DNA from: Trichoplax sp. H2
Taxonomy: Eukaryota > Placozoa > Uniplacotomia > Trichoplacea
Assembly: GCA_003344405.1 (NCBI GenBank)
Contig: NOWV01000169.1
Location: 106,450-170,449 of the forward strand
Length of the DNA: 64,000 bases
Reading direction: 5' to 3'
This document shows, in pieces, positions 39,428 through 51,773 of the stretch (the first letter of the stretch is position 1; each line of letters starts with the position of its first letter). The position numbers and the translations under genes were made by a program. The notes under the pieces are model-generated. The model saw only the letters and a program-made list of their open reading frames with translations, did no database searches and was not told the DNA's origin.

Positions 39428-40080
39428 AATAAGTTGCATGTAAACATATTAGTAAAGTACACTACTGTTACTCTTCATTTTTGTCGTTAACTTAAGGACT
39501 GAATGCATATTGTAAATTATATAAGTCTTTTACGCTATCATCTTATTTTCATATATAGTATTAGTTATACTGTACCAATTCACTTTCATAAAGAAATAAT
39601 GTATAAGTACACGTGCTCTGAGTAGCAACGAATGTCGAGAAAGATTCAATTTTTTCAATATTCTGCTGCGAGTATTTTGACTGATTTATATTTTAATTGC
39701 TCAAAAGTGCGATAAAAGTTATTAATCCTACCCTAGACGCCATGGTCTACTATTTGATGGAATGACATTGACGCAGATTCTAATATCTAGCTAAGTATAA
39801 TCGAATACAGTAATAACTTTAACTTTATGTTGAGTCAGAACACGGGTGACTGGTTATACCAAACTATTCATTACAAACAATAAAGGAGAAAAAATGTTAG
39901 GAATCGAACTTTATTTAGTTAAAATGATACTTATGAAAATATAGTGCGCTACCTATTAGTACAATATTTTATAAATTGGAAAGGGTGATAATTATAGCCT
40001 TGACATGGACAATCCGTAATTCAAATGTATTTAAGTGGCTCGTAGTTTATCAAAAATTGCCAGTGTAAGCTGTGTTAACA

Positions 40081-41599
40081 CTAATTATATTGTTCGTAAT
40101 AAATATTATCTGCAGTACGATAAATAATCGATGTGACTGTAGTTGGTTCGTAACGAGTCAAAGTGTAAACGCTTGTAAACGACCTTGTTTGAAAATCGGT
40201 TTCAGTTACTGTTTCACGGTTTGTTGCAATTGAACGAACCGTCGTTGAACGAATAACAGTTGGTGTCGATGTAGTGGTTGAGTATTCAGTTACGGTGTAA
40301 AAATTATTTTGTGGGTTATAGCCTTTCAACGTAAATGCTACAGTTTTAGTAGCTGTCTGTCTTACTATTGTTGGACTAAAAACTGTCCTATATTCTGTTG
40401 CGGTTCTGGTTGTTGTAATTAAACTTCTTAATGTAGACGATAACGTCATGAAACTACTCACGGTAGTAACTGACGTGGTGGTGGTAGTTGAGTAATCAGT
40501 ATAATATTTTGTGATTGGTTGATATATGGTTATTAGATCCGTTACGTAAAAGTGTTCTTCATCTTGAAGAGTTTTAACTTTCTCATGTTTCTGTTTAAAG
40601 CTAGTTAAACCAGGAGTGCGCCCTGTATTGTACGTAAATACAACATATTAATTACAACCAGATTGGTTATTGTTAAATATGGATTATATCATTATTTACA
40701 ATGTAAAGAATATACGTATATGTATATTCAAGCTCCATTACTGGAGAAAGAATATCGAAAATCAAAATTAGAGGCAAAGAATAATATGCTGGAAAATCAT
40801 TGCCCAAATCTATAGATATACCGTCGGACGATTTTATTTCGGAGTTATTATGCAAAGCTACTATTACAATTTACCATAGCACTAGATGATCTAATTATCA
40901 ATTTCAATACCAATTAATCCAATGAAATCTTTAAATTTAAGATATTCTAAATAAAGAATCCTAATGTATTGCAAAATACCAAGAATATAAACATTCTTGA
41001 AAATATTACTTGGTCAGTATGGTCGATAAAATATTTATGCAACTATTTGAAAGATTGTGTTCTAATAGGTATTTATTGAGCTAATCGCAAAAAGGAGCCA
41101 TAAAAGATGAAGCGGGCTTGAACCAAAATTAAAGAACGAATTTTTAAACAATATGAATTCATCCGAATTAGGGCAATACATGAGTTAGTAATTAATTCAT
41201 AAACTTTCAAGATAACATACCTTTATTCTTACAGACCGATATGTCACAATAAGCCCAAGACTTTAAGTTAATATAGCACCATGGTCCTCCCATTTTGCGA
41301 TCAGGATTTCTACAGTAGTTGTGATTGTAACTATATTTCGAGCTATCATGGCTGAAATGGTTATTCCAATAAATACACTTCTCTCCATGCTTGGTTATAC
41401 TTGTCTTTCCTTGGTAATTATATCCATAGTCCGTGGGATCGAAGCAATCACCTAAATTTTTATATTGATTCTTCTGATACCAATCAATGTTGCGTTCTTG
41501 TTTGAATAGTGGATGAATATGATATGAATTTGCTTCACATACGAAGATATAGTTATTGATACATAACAAATACGTAATTAACTCAAACGCTATCATCAT
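40081..41599 (-). CDS. Secreted single-kringle protein with Thr-rich tail (minus-strand partner)
   Basis: Two exons, 41221-41599 and 40081-40622, join in phase 1 to give 306 residues. A signal peptide (residues 1 to about 23) is followed by one kringle at residues 52-123. Its six cysteines are at 52, 75, 96, 108, 118 and 123, with the hallmark HNYCRNPDRK and GGPWCYINLK strings. Exon 2 encodes about 180 residues rich in Thr, Ser, Val, Tyr and Arg in short alternating runs (DYSTTTTTSVTTVSS, TRYEPTTVTSIIYR). No membrane segment follows, so the protein is probably secreted. Kringles usually bind proteins, lipids or lysine side chains; no protease domain is present. It is head-to-head with a paralogue of the same design. 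Confidence 0.88.
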
Positions 41600-41688
41600 A
41601 TCAGAAAGACAATTTATCTTCTATATTCACAAAAGGGGTTCGTATTTGATTAACAATCTCAATAAGCACCTTTGACTTCGGCGAAGCC

Positions 41689-41696
41689 TATTTATA
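41689..41696 (-). promoter_or_regulatory. TATA box, minus-strand kringle gene
   Basis: TATAAATA read on the minus strand, 90 bp upstream of the ATG at 41599. The implied 5' untranslated region is about 60 bp. Confidence 0.5.
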
Positions 41697-41900
41697 TCTT
41701 TCGCAGTGTTGAATAAGTAAATTTTATTTTGATATCTTCAGTTGTTATTAAAAACAACAGCAAATATGTTTACCGTAAATATGTTATTGCAAGAATAGTT
41801 TCGTTAACACCAACAAAGATATTAATCATAACTGACACTTTCGGACCCTAATAAATAAGAAAGCTACTGCATCTTGCCGACACTTGGTTTTTCTTTATGG

Positions 41901-41908
41901 TATATAAG
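41901..41908 (+). promoter_or_regulatory. TATA box, plus-strand kringle gene
   Basis: TATATAAG, 67 bp upstream of the chosen ATG. The implied transcription start is near 41930, which excludes upstream non-ATG starts. Confidence 0.55.
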
Positions 41909-41974
41909 GACCATTCAATGATAATTTGATTTGATTTTTTGGGGGATCGAACTTCATCATTAACTCAATTAATC

Positions 41975-43165
41975 ATGAACGCAATATACTTCTCGAAGAT
42001 ATCACTGGCCATCATGTTGATACATTATAGTTGCTGTAACGCTGTATTTGGAAAAAAAAACTTTAAAAATCGCTTTATTGCTAAAAGAGACTATCATTTT
42101 TACGGAGACATTCGACGTGATTGCTATAATCGAGCCACATTGGGTTCCGATTATAGCGGCGAAATTAGTTGGACGCAGTATGGCAAGCCATGCATGTTCT
42201 GGAATACTTATGGAAGACGAGGAACAAATTATTTTTCCTATAAGCATAACTACTGTAGAAATCCTGATAGAAAGCCTGGAGGGCCATGGTGTTACCACGA
42301 TTTTAATTCTTGGGGCTACTGCGATGTTCCTAAGTGCAGTAATGCTAAAGGTATTGATATAACATTTATTGATAAGGAATACTTTCAAGTTACTTCATGA
42401 TTTGTGGCTTTCAATCATATCGCTCATTGGCAGAAACAGCTATAGATTTGGTTCATGCAACTTATGTTGTACATTATGATGATTGGTCTGCATGGTATTT
42501 TTTAACACCATACAGGACGATCATAATCGCAACGAACGTAAAATGATATATAAAAAATTGATATTTTATCGCAGTTTGAGATTGTTTTATATGCAGTACG
42601 ATTAGAGTGATTTTTAGTTAATTCGATGCTTTTGATGCTTGCTTTAGAATTGTATTATAGACAACATGAGAAGGAAAAATTATACAAGAAGAAAATTCGC
42701 TATTATACAATAACAGAATATATTACAAAACCGGTGTACGTTCCATATACTCGCTCATCTATGGTTACTACTACTACAACGGTAACAGCCCTATCACGTT
42801 CCCTTGTTACTGTTCCAGTTACTGCGCGAAGTACAAGTCTAGAGGTAGAAACTATGACTAAATTTAGAACGGAACAGAGCCTTAAGCTTATAACAACTAC
42901 TAAGACTACAACAGACTACCTTGATACATTTGGCGATACAATCTTTCCTGAAATATTTACCTCAAGTATTACAACAACAGCATCAACTACTACCATATTT
43001 ATTACCGAGACCAGTCAAACAACATTCGACTTAACCGTTACTCGAACTGTCACCAATTTTGAGACCACAACCATTTTGACAACCTCGCCTGTTACTAGTC
43101 GATCAATCATTACTAGAGAAATTTATCGTACGATCGTTAATGATGATTCTGATTATTTTCTGTAG
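41975..43165 (+). CDS. Secreted single-kringle protein with Thr-rich tail (plus-strand partner)
   Basis: Two exons, 41975-42350 and 42618-43165, join in phase 1 to give 307 residues. A signal peptide (MNAIYFSKISLAIMLIHYSC) is followed by a basic stretch (KNRFIAKRD) that could be a processing site. One kringle spans residues 50-121, with cysteines at 50, 73, 94, 106, 116 and 121. This is exactly the spacing of the minus-strand partner (23-21-12-10-5). HNYCRNPDRK and GGPWCYHD are conserved. The tail has over 150 residues dominated by Thr and Ser with Val, Tyr, Phe and Arg (MVTTTTTVTAL, TTASTTTIFITETSQTT), ending NDDSDYFL. No membrane anchor is visible. The two genes clearly arose by an inverted duplication; the kringle is much better conserved than the tail. 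Confidence 0.88.
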
Positions 43166-45220
43166 TGTTTCAACTAATATTTCAAAGTAGTTTAATAAGT
43201 CACCGTATAAACGTGGTACGATACGATCAATTTTCTCTTTAAAAATAGATTACACACTGTTCTGTTAATGTACATTTAATGTTGAAATGAATTTGGATGT
43301 CTACAATAAAGACCTTGAATTGTACCGTAACTTAAAAATCATACTTTTACTGCATTTCTTGGTCGATTATAATTTATGCTCATTTGGAAAGGGTGAATTA
43401 ACGAATTTTAAAGAATTTACGTTTCTTAAATTACGTTCTTACTAATGAGAATTTCAATATCAAAGTCGTAGATCAAATCATTAAAAGGATTTCACAAAAA
43501 TGAAATTAGTATCATTTCATAAATACTGTCATCCATAACTAGCTCCTATCTGTGGTTAGCAGAGGTTAAGTGATAAATTATCAATTCATGACATCATATG
43601 GATGCTATAGCCTGATTCGATATACTACTACTCGCTTACTTTTAGAAAAATGGCTTCTAATATTAGGCTTTGCATAGTGCAGCTTAGGATATTTATATGC
43701 TGTATCAGCATACTTTTATGTTTAAAGATTCAGAAGCAATGAAAGTAACGGTGCAATGTTATACTTTGCCAATGGGAGGAATGAATTAAAAACTATGATT
43801 AATGTAATTATTGAAGGCTACGGCCCTTTCTAGTGTTTAAGGTGATCAATTGATCACTTGCCCCACTATCTATATATTTCTATCCCATAAGCATTAATTA
43901 TTTCAAGATTGAAAGATATCTACAGTAGGACTAAAACTTTTGCACCGTTTGTATGATTAAAATGTGTGCAGACAAATTTCTACTGACTGACTGTATGAGT
44001 GCTTAAACGCTTTTGGGCACAGTAACGACTTGCATCGATTACACAATTTATCAATTTGTATGAAACCTACAGTTCGTCATCTTACTGGTAATGTACAAGT
44101 GCAGTAGGCTAATGATATTACGGCTTAGTAAGTACAGTATGTACAGTAAGAACTTGATGAAGCTCGATGTTATGTAGAGGGTAGATAAGCCGTTTACGTT
44201 TTTATGAAACGAATCTTGGGATGAAATATCATAAACTTGATTGGTAACGTGATTATTCATTTATTAAATATACGCGTACAATACATGTAATGGGCCTAAA
44301 TTGTAGCCTCGAGCTAAGTGTTAGCTGCCTAGGTATTCACAAATATGTCCTAGTAAACTTTTTAGTTATCGCTATAGTTGAATCAAAACATAGCGTGAAT
44401 ATTAAACTAACAAAAGCGAAACGGGAGTCTTTCAAGTTACCATTTCTGGGCTTTAAAATTGGTATCAGCGTCCCTGCATATAAAGGCAGTGATCGTTTAC
44501 AGTTGTTCGACAAAATGTTGCTCACTGTTATTATTTCTGATAGCGCTTAAAGAAGAGCCTTAAGTTAATAACTTTAACCGTGACTCAATATAAGAGTCGT
44601 TACGAAATGTTATTAAGTGATATTATTACAATAATAAATACATGTTACACATGAAAGACTGCATTCTGCCGTGATCAAGTACTAGAATATCTATTTAAGT
44701 AAATTACTATAAGACAGTACGAGTACACGAATACATTTATCTTAATGGAAATAGCAATAGCAGCAATACGATAATTTGATAGATACTATACTGTACTGAT
44801 ACAGTAATGACTCAATCCTGTTGCAAGTTTCGTTACAGCCCTAAATACAGCATATTTAGTTTCGTAATCATGTAAAAAATATTGGCAAGAGCTACCTTTA
44901 TGTATTTCTGTATACAAATATATAAAAACTGAAAATACTGCATTTGTTATAGGCTCTACAAATTCGCCACATTAAAGACATACAAGAACAACAAATGCAG
45001 TATAGGTAGCATAGGCATTTACAGTAACAGACAGAAAATAAGCAAAAGAAGACGAAATAATAGTGTCAACTGAACGCAAAGAATTTCTTCTGATCTACTG
45101 TATTTTACGGTCAACTCATTGTTTGAAAGTTATCATCTTATTCTAGTACTGACCGCATCATCAACGATCACTTTCATTGTAATTCACAAAATTTTTTATT
45201 TCAATTCGAAAAATTGTAAG
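43166..45220. other. 2 kb spacer between kringle gene and LDB
   Basis: Convergent spacer. The only sizeable open frame is at 44290-44550 (+, 86 codons, beginning MGLNCSLELSVSCLG). It has no recognised domain and an equally open antisense frame, so I do not call it a gene. A short (TACWG)n run lies near 44790-44806. Confidence 0.55.
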
Positions 45221-48200
45221 TTAATCCATCCCTTTATCATCTTGTGCAGTTTTACGATCACTATTCCATGAAGACATATGAGTCGTTTCTATTGGACTTC
45301 CACGATACTCTTCATCATCCAATCCATTCGAACCATCATATTGGGTATTAACCAATCGCGTAATCATACGTTCGTCATCTTCACCCAAATCACCGCCCAT
45401 CAGAGACGGTTCTCCAACAATCATTACGTCTTGAGATGGCATGACAACATTTGGTGCGTCAGGCGACTTCTTTTTGGTTGACGAAATATTAGAATTACCA
45501 GTGGTCGTCGAAGCTCTACGTTTACGTTTCTTAGCTTGCGATTGCTTGTTTTGTGATGAACCTGATGACTCGTCAATTGTAGGCACAGGTATAGAAGTAT
45601 GAGACAATTCTTGTGGTTTCACGATCGATTGCTGCGGAATCACTGGCACAGCCATACCTGCAAAATTTACTATGTTTTCATCGAAACGTTACTAAACTAC
45701 TTATACATTAAATTGTTTTTGTGAAACCTGTGGAGGTACCAGCTACTTGGCTTTTCTGAAGCACGGTTAAATTCAGACATTCTATAGTGTATTAACAATG
45801 CCAATCTATATGAGTACATAACTCTTAAATTAAATTGTACAGAATCGGATAAAATATTAAGAAATTTTACCACGAGGATTTACAGGATTCGCACTACTCT
45901 TTTGTTTAGACATTAATTCTTGCATCAGTTGTAGTGTTACACACATCTATTAGCGGGAATCAGTCAATTAATTATTCAATATTTAAATTAAAAACCGTAC
46001 CGTTAGTATTATTAATCTACGCACACGAAGATATTTCATCGTTTCAGTCAATAAGTCACGGCGAGAGGGACTTTTATTAATTCCTTCCGAAAAGCTTACT
46101 TGTGCAGAAACCTAAAAGTTAACAAGGCTTTTCATACAGGTGAACAGATGAGGTTAACCTTAATAAACACGAGGCAATCAAATTTGTAGTATTTACTCCA
46201 TAGGATCCATTTTCATTTGCGTTAACTTGCATGTATTCTTTATGATTCTTAATAGCAAACATCCATCTTCGAATTCTCATACTATCATCACATGTCAAAT
46301 CTAATGTCAGTTTACCTTCTGTATATACCTATGAAATAACAAGATAATTAATACTTGATTTTATATCATTAATCATTAACGCCAAAGATTTAATACAAAT
46401 ATACTTTTAAAGGACATGGCGATCCATGGTCAGATACCATCGCAGCATCATCACATTCCATAGTAATGATACTTCTTGCAACAGAATCTCTTGGTTGATT
46501 GAGAATAAAGTACAAATCTGTTACTCCACGGTCAAACATGCTTCGAAAAAACCTAGGAATTAACGTGCGTCCAATAGCTGAAAGAAAGTTGTAACGCAAT
46601 CACTCAGTTAAATCGCAAAATAATCCATAAATATATGCATTTGACAGCATAATTAGCTATCATATTATTGTTAACAATTAAATATCTGCAAAAGTCTCAT
46701 TGGGAATATTTACTGTTAAACCAGTCAAACTCAAGTGCAATAAATTCTAACATTACAGTAAGCAGCACAAGCTTTCGTCGGCGTCATAATTGCCTAACAC
46801 TGTACGATTGCAATACAATAAAATAATTTCCATTTAAATCGTGATGAAAACCCTTTGATTTCTTTATGCCGGGAATGATACGAGGACAATGTACTACTGT
46901 ACACATATGCGTAATCTATATGTATACAGTAAATATAGATCACTATAAATCTTATATCGTAAAATTTTATCAAGTTTAGATTCTGTCAGGGAATTAGCGA
47001 TAGCCCTATATTTCGATGGCACTGTGCTCCATAACATTAAGTAGAATCAGTACGTAACACGAGGCGTGAGGAGACAACAAATCGCCTCAAAACACTTGCA
47101 TGACCATAGGTGAACTCTTCATATTTCACTAAACTTGTAGTAACAGACTTACAATCATAAAGCAACAAACAGTGCCATGCATTTAGAACAGCCTTATCAC
47201 TGTATCATGAATAATTATTTATACCTCGAAAGAATAATTCCAGGGCTAGGATTACTTCCGCTTAACAACTCTGATTATACCATCCCAATGTGAAGCAACC
47301 CGCATTGGAAATGCTATGCCATCTCCCGGATTAATATTCGTACATACTGATCTACTCTGTTACTTTTGCAGAACAGGGTCTTAATCTGCAATCACAGATT
47401 TAATCTCTGAATTAATCTCTGAATTAAAAAATACTTATGTTATTAAGTTCTTGATGATTTCGTGTAGCACAACTTGTATATGCATCTACCTCATAACTTA
47501 AGACATTGATGCTTGTTTATAAACCCGTAAGTATTCCTATACATGATCTACAATACTAACGCCTGAATTTTTCATATTTGTAGGTGTTCAAACTTACATC
47601 AATTTTTGTTTNNNNNNNNNNNNNNNNNNNNGTACGATACTTTGATAGAGAAGAGAATACAGTACGTCTCACAGAGTAAACTACAGTATTAAAAGAGAGG
47701 CCAAAAATATGTCGACTGACTATTTCTCTGGTCATTTTAACCAGGGACTGTAACAGTTTTACGTTAAGTCTTTATTCGAGGGCCTGTCTTGCTCCTTACT
47801 CTTATTACATTTACGACCGTCGCAACTAGTCTCTTATCCAGTGAATATAATGTATACGTTGTACAGTACAGTATATCAAACGTTATCATACTGTACTATC
47901 TATCCCTAATACCTTAATACGGTATTCATGTCTAAAGCGTAACAAGTCATAAGCAGCACATCCAATACTATGAACCACACGAATGTTCAATGTACATACA
48001 ATGACCGTACAGTATACCGTCACATCTCCTTCTTTATCTAAGTACTAGTTCATACAGTACTGTATAGTGCAATCATCGAGCTATGTTAAGCTACAATGAT
48101 GTATACCGTTACGGGGACTTCTCGAAAGTAGTTGCTGTTTTAACTATACAGTACTGTACAAATTTGAGTGAGTGAACATACAGTATAAAATCGTATACTG

Positions 48201-50776
48201 TTCTGTACTGTACAGTATACAGTAAGAAGTTTTCTGATACGCGTATAACATGCTAATGGCGGTTCTACACTCTACACTCTCTACCAGTGTTGTGCGTTTT
48301 TGGAAATGCAGTACGGTTAAACGAAAACTGAGTTTACTATTATTCCTACTCTGCACGTTTAAACGCAAACCGCGTTTTTAGATAGTCCAAAAGCCGTGTT
48401 TAAACGAAAACACGTTTTCTAAGGGTAAAAGAACGTGTCTTTTTTACCAATATGTCCTTACAATACACGGAGAGTATATCAACTCACTTCGGTTGAAATA
48501 AAACCATCATGACGTTTTTAACAAACGTGCGTTCCTCTTCGTGGTCTACCTCCTTTCATTAATTACATTATAATACGTATAATTAATTAATGAATCCCAT
48601 CTAACCCGTAACACTACGATGTACAGTATACAGTATACGTGTATAAGAAGTGTATTCAACATGTAGTGCGAGTAGGATAGTACTTTCATGCTTAACTAGA
48701 TTNNNNNNNNNNNNNNNNNNNNCCGCTTAACAACTCTGATTATACCATCCCAATGTAAAGCAACCCACATTGGAAATGCTATGCCATCTCCCGGATTAAT
48801 ATTCGTACATACTGATCTACTCTGTTACTTTGCAGAACAGGGTCTTAATCTGCAATCACAGATTTAATCTCTGAATTAAATAATACTTATGTTATTAAGT
48901 TCTTGATGATTTCGTGTAGCACAACTTGTATATGCATCTACCTCATAACTTAAGACATTGATGCTTGTTTATAAACCCGTAAGTATTCCTATACATGATC
49001 TACAATACTAACGCCTGAATTTTTCATATTTGTAGGTGTTCAAACTTACATCAATTTTTGTTTAAGTAAACAAATTACAGCATAGTTCAACCAACTAATG
49101 AGCTACTCCGGCACCTGCTACCGAATTATAACATACATATGTACCAACTCTGGTAGTTACTCGCAGGTTCTAGCATTAGCAAATAGAGAAACCTACACCT
49201 CTGGTTTCAAATGATTACAAAGAGCCAGGCAAACTTCAATATGAGTAACGAGAAAGCGAATGAATAAATTTTATAAAAATATTTAAGCACTAAGGACGAA
49301 AGCTGAAAGTAAATTAATATGAATAATGAAAAGGAATGATTCCCCATTAAAGCATTTCATATTGTAGATGCATACTATACGTACAATGGAAAAATATTTT
49401 ATCGTTTGCATCTTTGAAAACCTCACAGCCATCTCATAACTACTTGCATTAGCTACAGCGAGTGTAAATTCTATAAGACAAGATATGATAAAACACATCT
49501 ACCTATATTACAGAAAGATGCCAGAAGTTTCTCCGCATAATTATTAATAATTCCGAAATATAGTACATGACGTTATTGATTGTACACGGCTATAAAAATA
49601 TTCAAACCGTTACGAAGCATCTCAGATTAGACTGTATTACTGTACAATATAAGAATACCATAAGGTTTTAAAATATCATAGTTTCAAAATATTAGACAAT
49701 CTTGATTACAAAAATCTTAGTGCATGTCCCCAATTTATATTTCTGCGCTTACACAACTGTAACAAGCTATAAATTTTTAAACGAATAACTATTACTCGTA
49801 AAGATTACTTACTCAAGCGGTTACGAGAGTCATCATTCGGACTTAACTTAATTATAGTTAACGTAGCATCATCTTCAAAAAAGTCTGCGGCAAAAGCGTC
49901 CCACCACATGTTGTCACTACTCTACAAATATCATCGATATGCATCGAAGGTGTAGGTATAGACTTAAATTTAAGTTCTCCGTATAGCCGTTAGTTAAGGG
50001 CAATCAATTTAAATTACGTATTTTTAAAATTGCAACACAAAACAGTTAAGTCTATAAAATTACTTCAAACGAAGAGTTCATCTATATTATATAAAGATTA
50101 ATAGCTAGAAAGAGGTATGTCTTACTAAGCTTCTTGTTCGTAATTTTTTATTCATTCTGTATATAATGTAATCTGGCATAACAGCTGAATTTCTTCGAAA
50201 GCCACTTCTGTAACATTTTAAAAACTAGTAATTAAGATTAGGAAGGTTATGAACATATCCAACAGCTTTTTTATGATACGTCCGGTCGATTCTAAGGAGG
50301 TTCCTAGTACATCTATCTTATACAATATCACATTAACGAAAATTATTTTTTTGATCTAGCACAAATTCGGGATAAAAATATTGTCTGCAGTAACAAATTT
50401 AAGTATTTACCGTAATGTGTGATTAGATAGTTGTTATCTTTCCTAATTAAGAATTCAATTCACTAATGATAAAGCGAAATGGGTTATACTGTACATCCTG
50501 ATAATAATTAAAAGGACTAAAACAATCTGTTTACATTACATATCTTATCACCATAGTCTACGAAATGCTCCAGTATCTACTTTATAGTAAAAATATTGGT
50601 GCCATTTGTACGTACGGTAGCCAATCCTAGTAGTCCTTGTAGCACTGCAATGCACTTGACAGTATATCTTGATTTCCCAAAGATTATTAATGATATGATA
50701 TATAGTGACAGTGAAATTACTTTCTAGAAACTTACTCAATATCCGGCATCGGAGACTGCATAGGATGGGTTGGCAT
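45221..50776 (-). CDS. LDB1: LIM-domain-binding protein (LDB1/2, Chip, CLIM)
   Basis: Nine exons join in phase to 396 residues: 50736-50776, 50126-50207, 49813-49921, 46405-46577, 46197-46328, 46025-46111, 45871-45946, 45728-45781 and 45221-45657. The start reads MPTHPMQSPMPDIE. Landmarks of the dimerisation domain are DYIIYRMNKKLRTRS, DNMWWDAFAADFFEDDATLT, IGRTLIPRFFRSMFDRGVTD and MKYLRMCVTLQLMQELMSKQ. The basic nuclear signal is KKRKRR. The C-terminal LIM-interaction domain is VMIVGEPSLMGGDLGEDDER with MITRLVNTQYD. Family members dimerise and hold LIM-homeodomain and LMO factors in enhancer complexes in the nucleus. Lengths are about 411 and 373 for human LDB1 and LDB2; this single gene probably predates that split, so the symbol means family. 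The 3.2 kb intron 46578-49812 contains the assembly gaps. Confidence 0.95.
47258..47611. repeat. Direct duplicate flanking assembly gaps, copy A
   Basis: 354 bp almost identical to 48723-49063. It differs by a tandem 12-base duplication (AATCTCTGAATT) and one extra T, plus a few substitutions. It runs straight into the first N gap. Confidence 0.9.
47612..47631. other. Assembly gap (20 N)
   Basis: Run of 20 unknown bases inside the large LDB intron. The round number suggests a placeholder, not a measured size. Confidence 1.
47632..48702. repeat. ~1.1 kb dispersed repeat, copy 2, between gaps
   Basis: Whole inter-gap contig is collinear with 38294-39427, with small differences throughout and without the 75-bp element. 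Either a misplaced contig or a real insertion present on one allele. Confidence 0.9.
48703..48722. other. Assembly gap (20 N)
   Basis: Second run of 20 unknown bases in the LDB intron. Confidence 1.
48723..49063. repeat. Direct duplicate flanking assembly gaps, copy B
   Basis: 341 bp that repeats 47258-47611. It starts directly at the end of the second gap and its homology stops exactly where copy A meets the first gap, the pattern expected when two overlapping contigs were not merged. Confidence 0.9.
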
Positions 50777-50944
50777 CTTCGCTTCTATATTTTCAACACT
50801 TAAACAGGAATAAGACATCAAGTAGAAAAATTTTTACGCCATGAGATTGTACACTGTGTGAATACTCTATGCACAAAGCTTCAATCATTTTGAAAAATAT
50901 TGTTTGGTACAAGCAAAATAACTCACAACAGTAAATGTAGCAGA

Positions 50945-51122
50945 GTACAGTATTGTTTAAAGACATACAGTACAGTACAACTGCAACTAATTCATCTTCA
51001 CGATACCGTACTGTACAGTATATTGTACGTAATCGACAATATAGTACAGTATGCTCCAGTCCAAGATAGCAAATTGACAATAAATGAGTAGCTATGAACC
51101 TACTGGATAGTACTGTACAGTA
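50945..51122. repeat. (TACWG)n runs near LDB start
   Basis: Short TACTG/TACAG runs at about 50945-50955, 50966-50980, 51005-51030, 51043-51053 and 51110-51122. Confidence 0.8.
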
Positions 51123-51773
51123 GTGTTAGCTTGAAAGTAAATCAACTCTTTCAGTCTCTACTTCTGTACAGAGTTATTTCCTGTATTATAGTATTTTATT
51201 ACCTTTTCTACAGAAACTGTAGTGCAGTTCCACCGAATATACTGAAGACTGAAGTTTCGCAACCACTTAGGATTCTATCGATAGTTTTAATAGTTTATAT
51301 TTTATTACATTTTTTATTATTGTGAACAGTTCAGTGCTGTAACTGAAAACTTTAGATTAAGCTCAGATCAGTTAACTGCAAATTATCTGCAATACGTTAG
51401 CCCGAATCAATTAAATCATTCTCTGTCTCTGCTTTATCTATTTACAGTCTATATAGTCCAGCTACTATACAGTATCCAAAACTTTAAAAATACCTACTGT
51501 AGTCTGGAAATTGAGCATTCGAGGCAGAAATAATACTGTGCTCGTATTGCATGGAGGATGTCTTCCGCATTAAACTTAATAATACTACACACTGCATATT
51601 TTATAGTTCACAAAGAACGATACAACACATTTTTAGCTCTTGATACATTTATTAAAATGCGGATTTATAAAGAAAGTCTCACCGGTTGCCTCAAATAGTA
51701 CCCCTACAAGGATTTTTACTGGAAGCGGATGGAAATGAAAATCGGGCTACCTCTTTCGTACGTATATAACATA

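Larger units (their letters stand above)
38037..40080. other. Spacer holding a dispersed ~1.1 kb repeat
   Basis: No supported gene. Most of it (38294-39427) is a sequence found again between the assembly gaps at 47.6-48.7 kb. The remainder (39428-40080) is plain AT-rich sequence. Confidence 0.6.
41600..41974. promoter_or_regulatory. Divergent promoter of the kringle pair
   Basis: 375 bp between the two start codons. It has a TATA box facing each way: TATAAATA on the minus strand at 41689-41696 and TATATAAG on the plus strand at 41901-41908. No (TACWG)n repeat is present, unlike the divergent spacers of the housekeeping genes. The paired TATA boxes suggest tissue-restricted, perhaps co-ordinated expression. 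Confidence 0.6.

Noticed and set aside
42002-42388. Long minus-strand and frame-shifted plus-strand frames over the kringle exon
   Set aside because: Shadows of the real kringle frame, which alone shows the six-cysteine pattern.
44290-44550. 86-codon plus-strand frame between the kringle gene and LDB
   Set aside because: No domain, no neighbouring exons in phase, and an antisense frame of similar size; not enough to call a gene.
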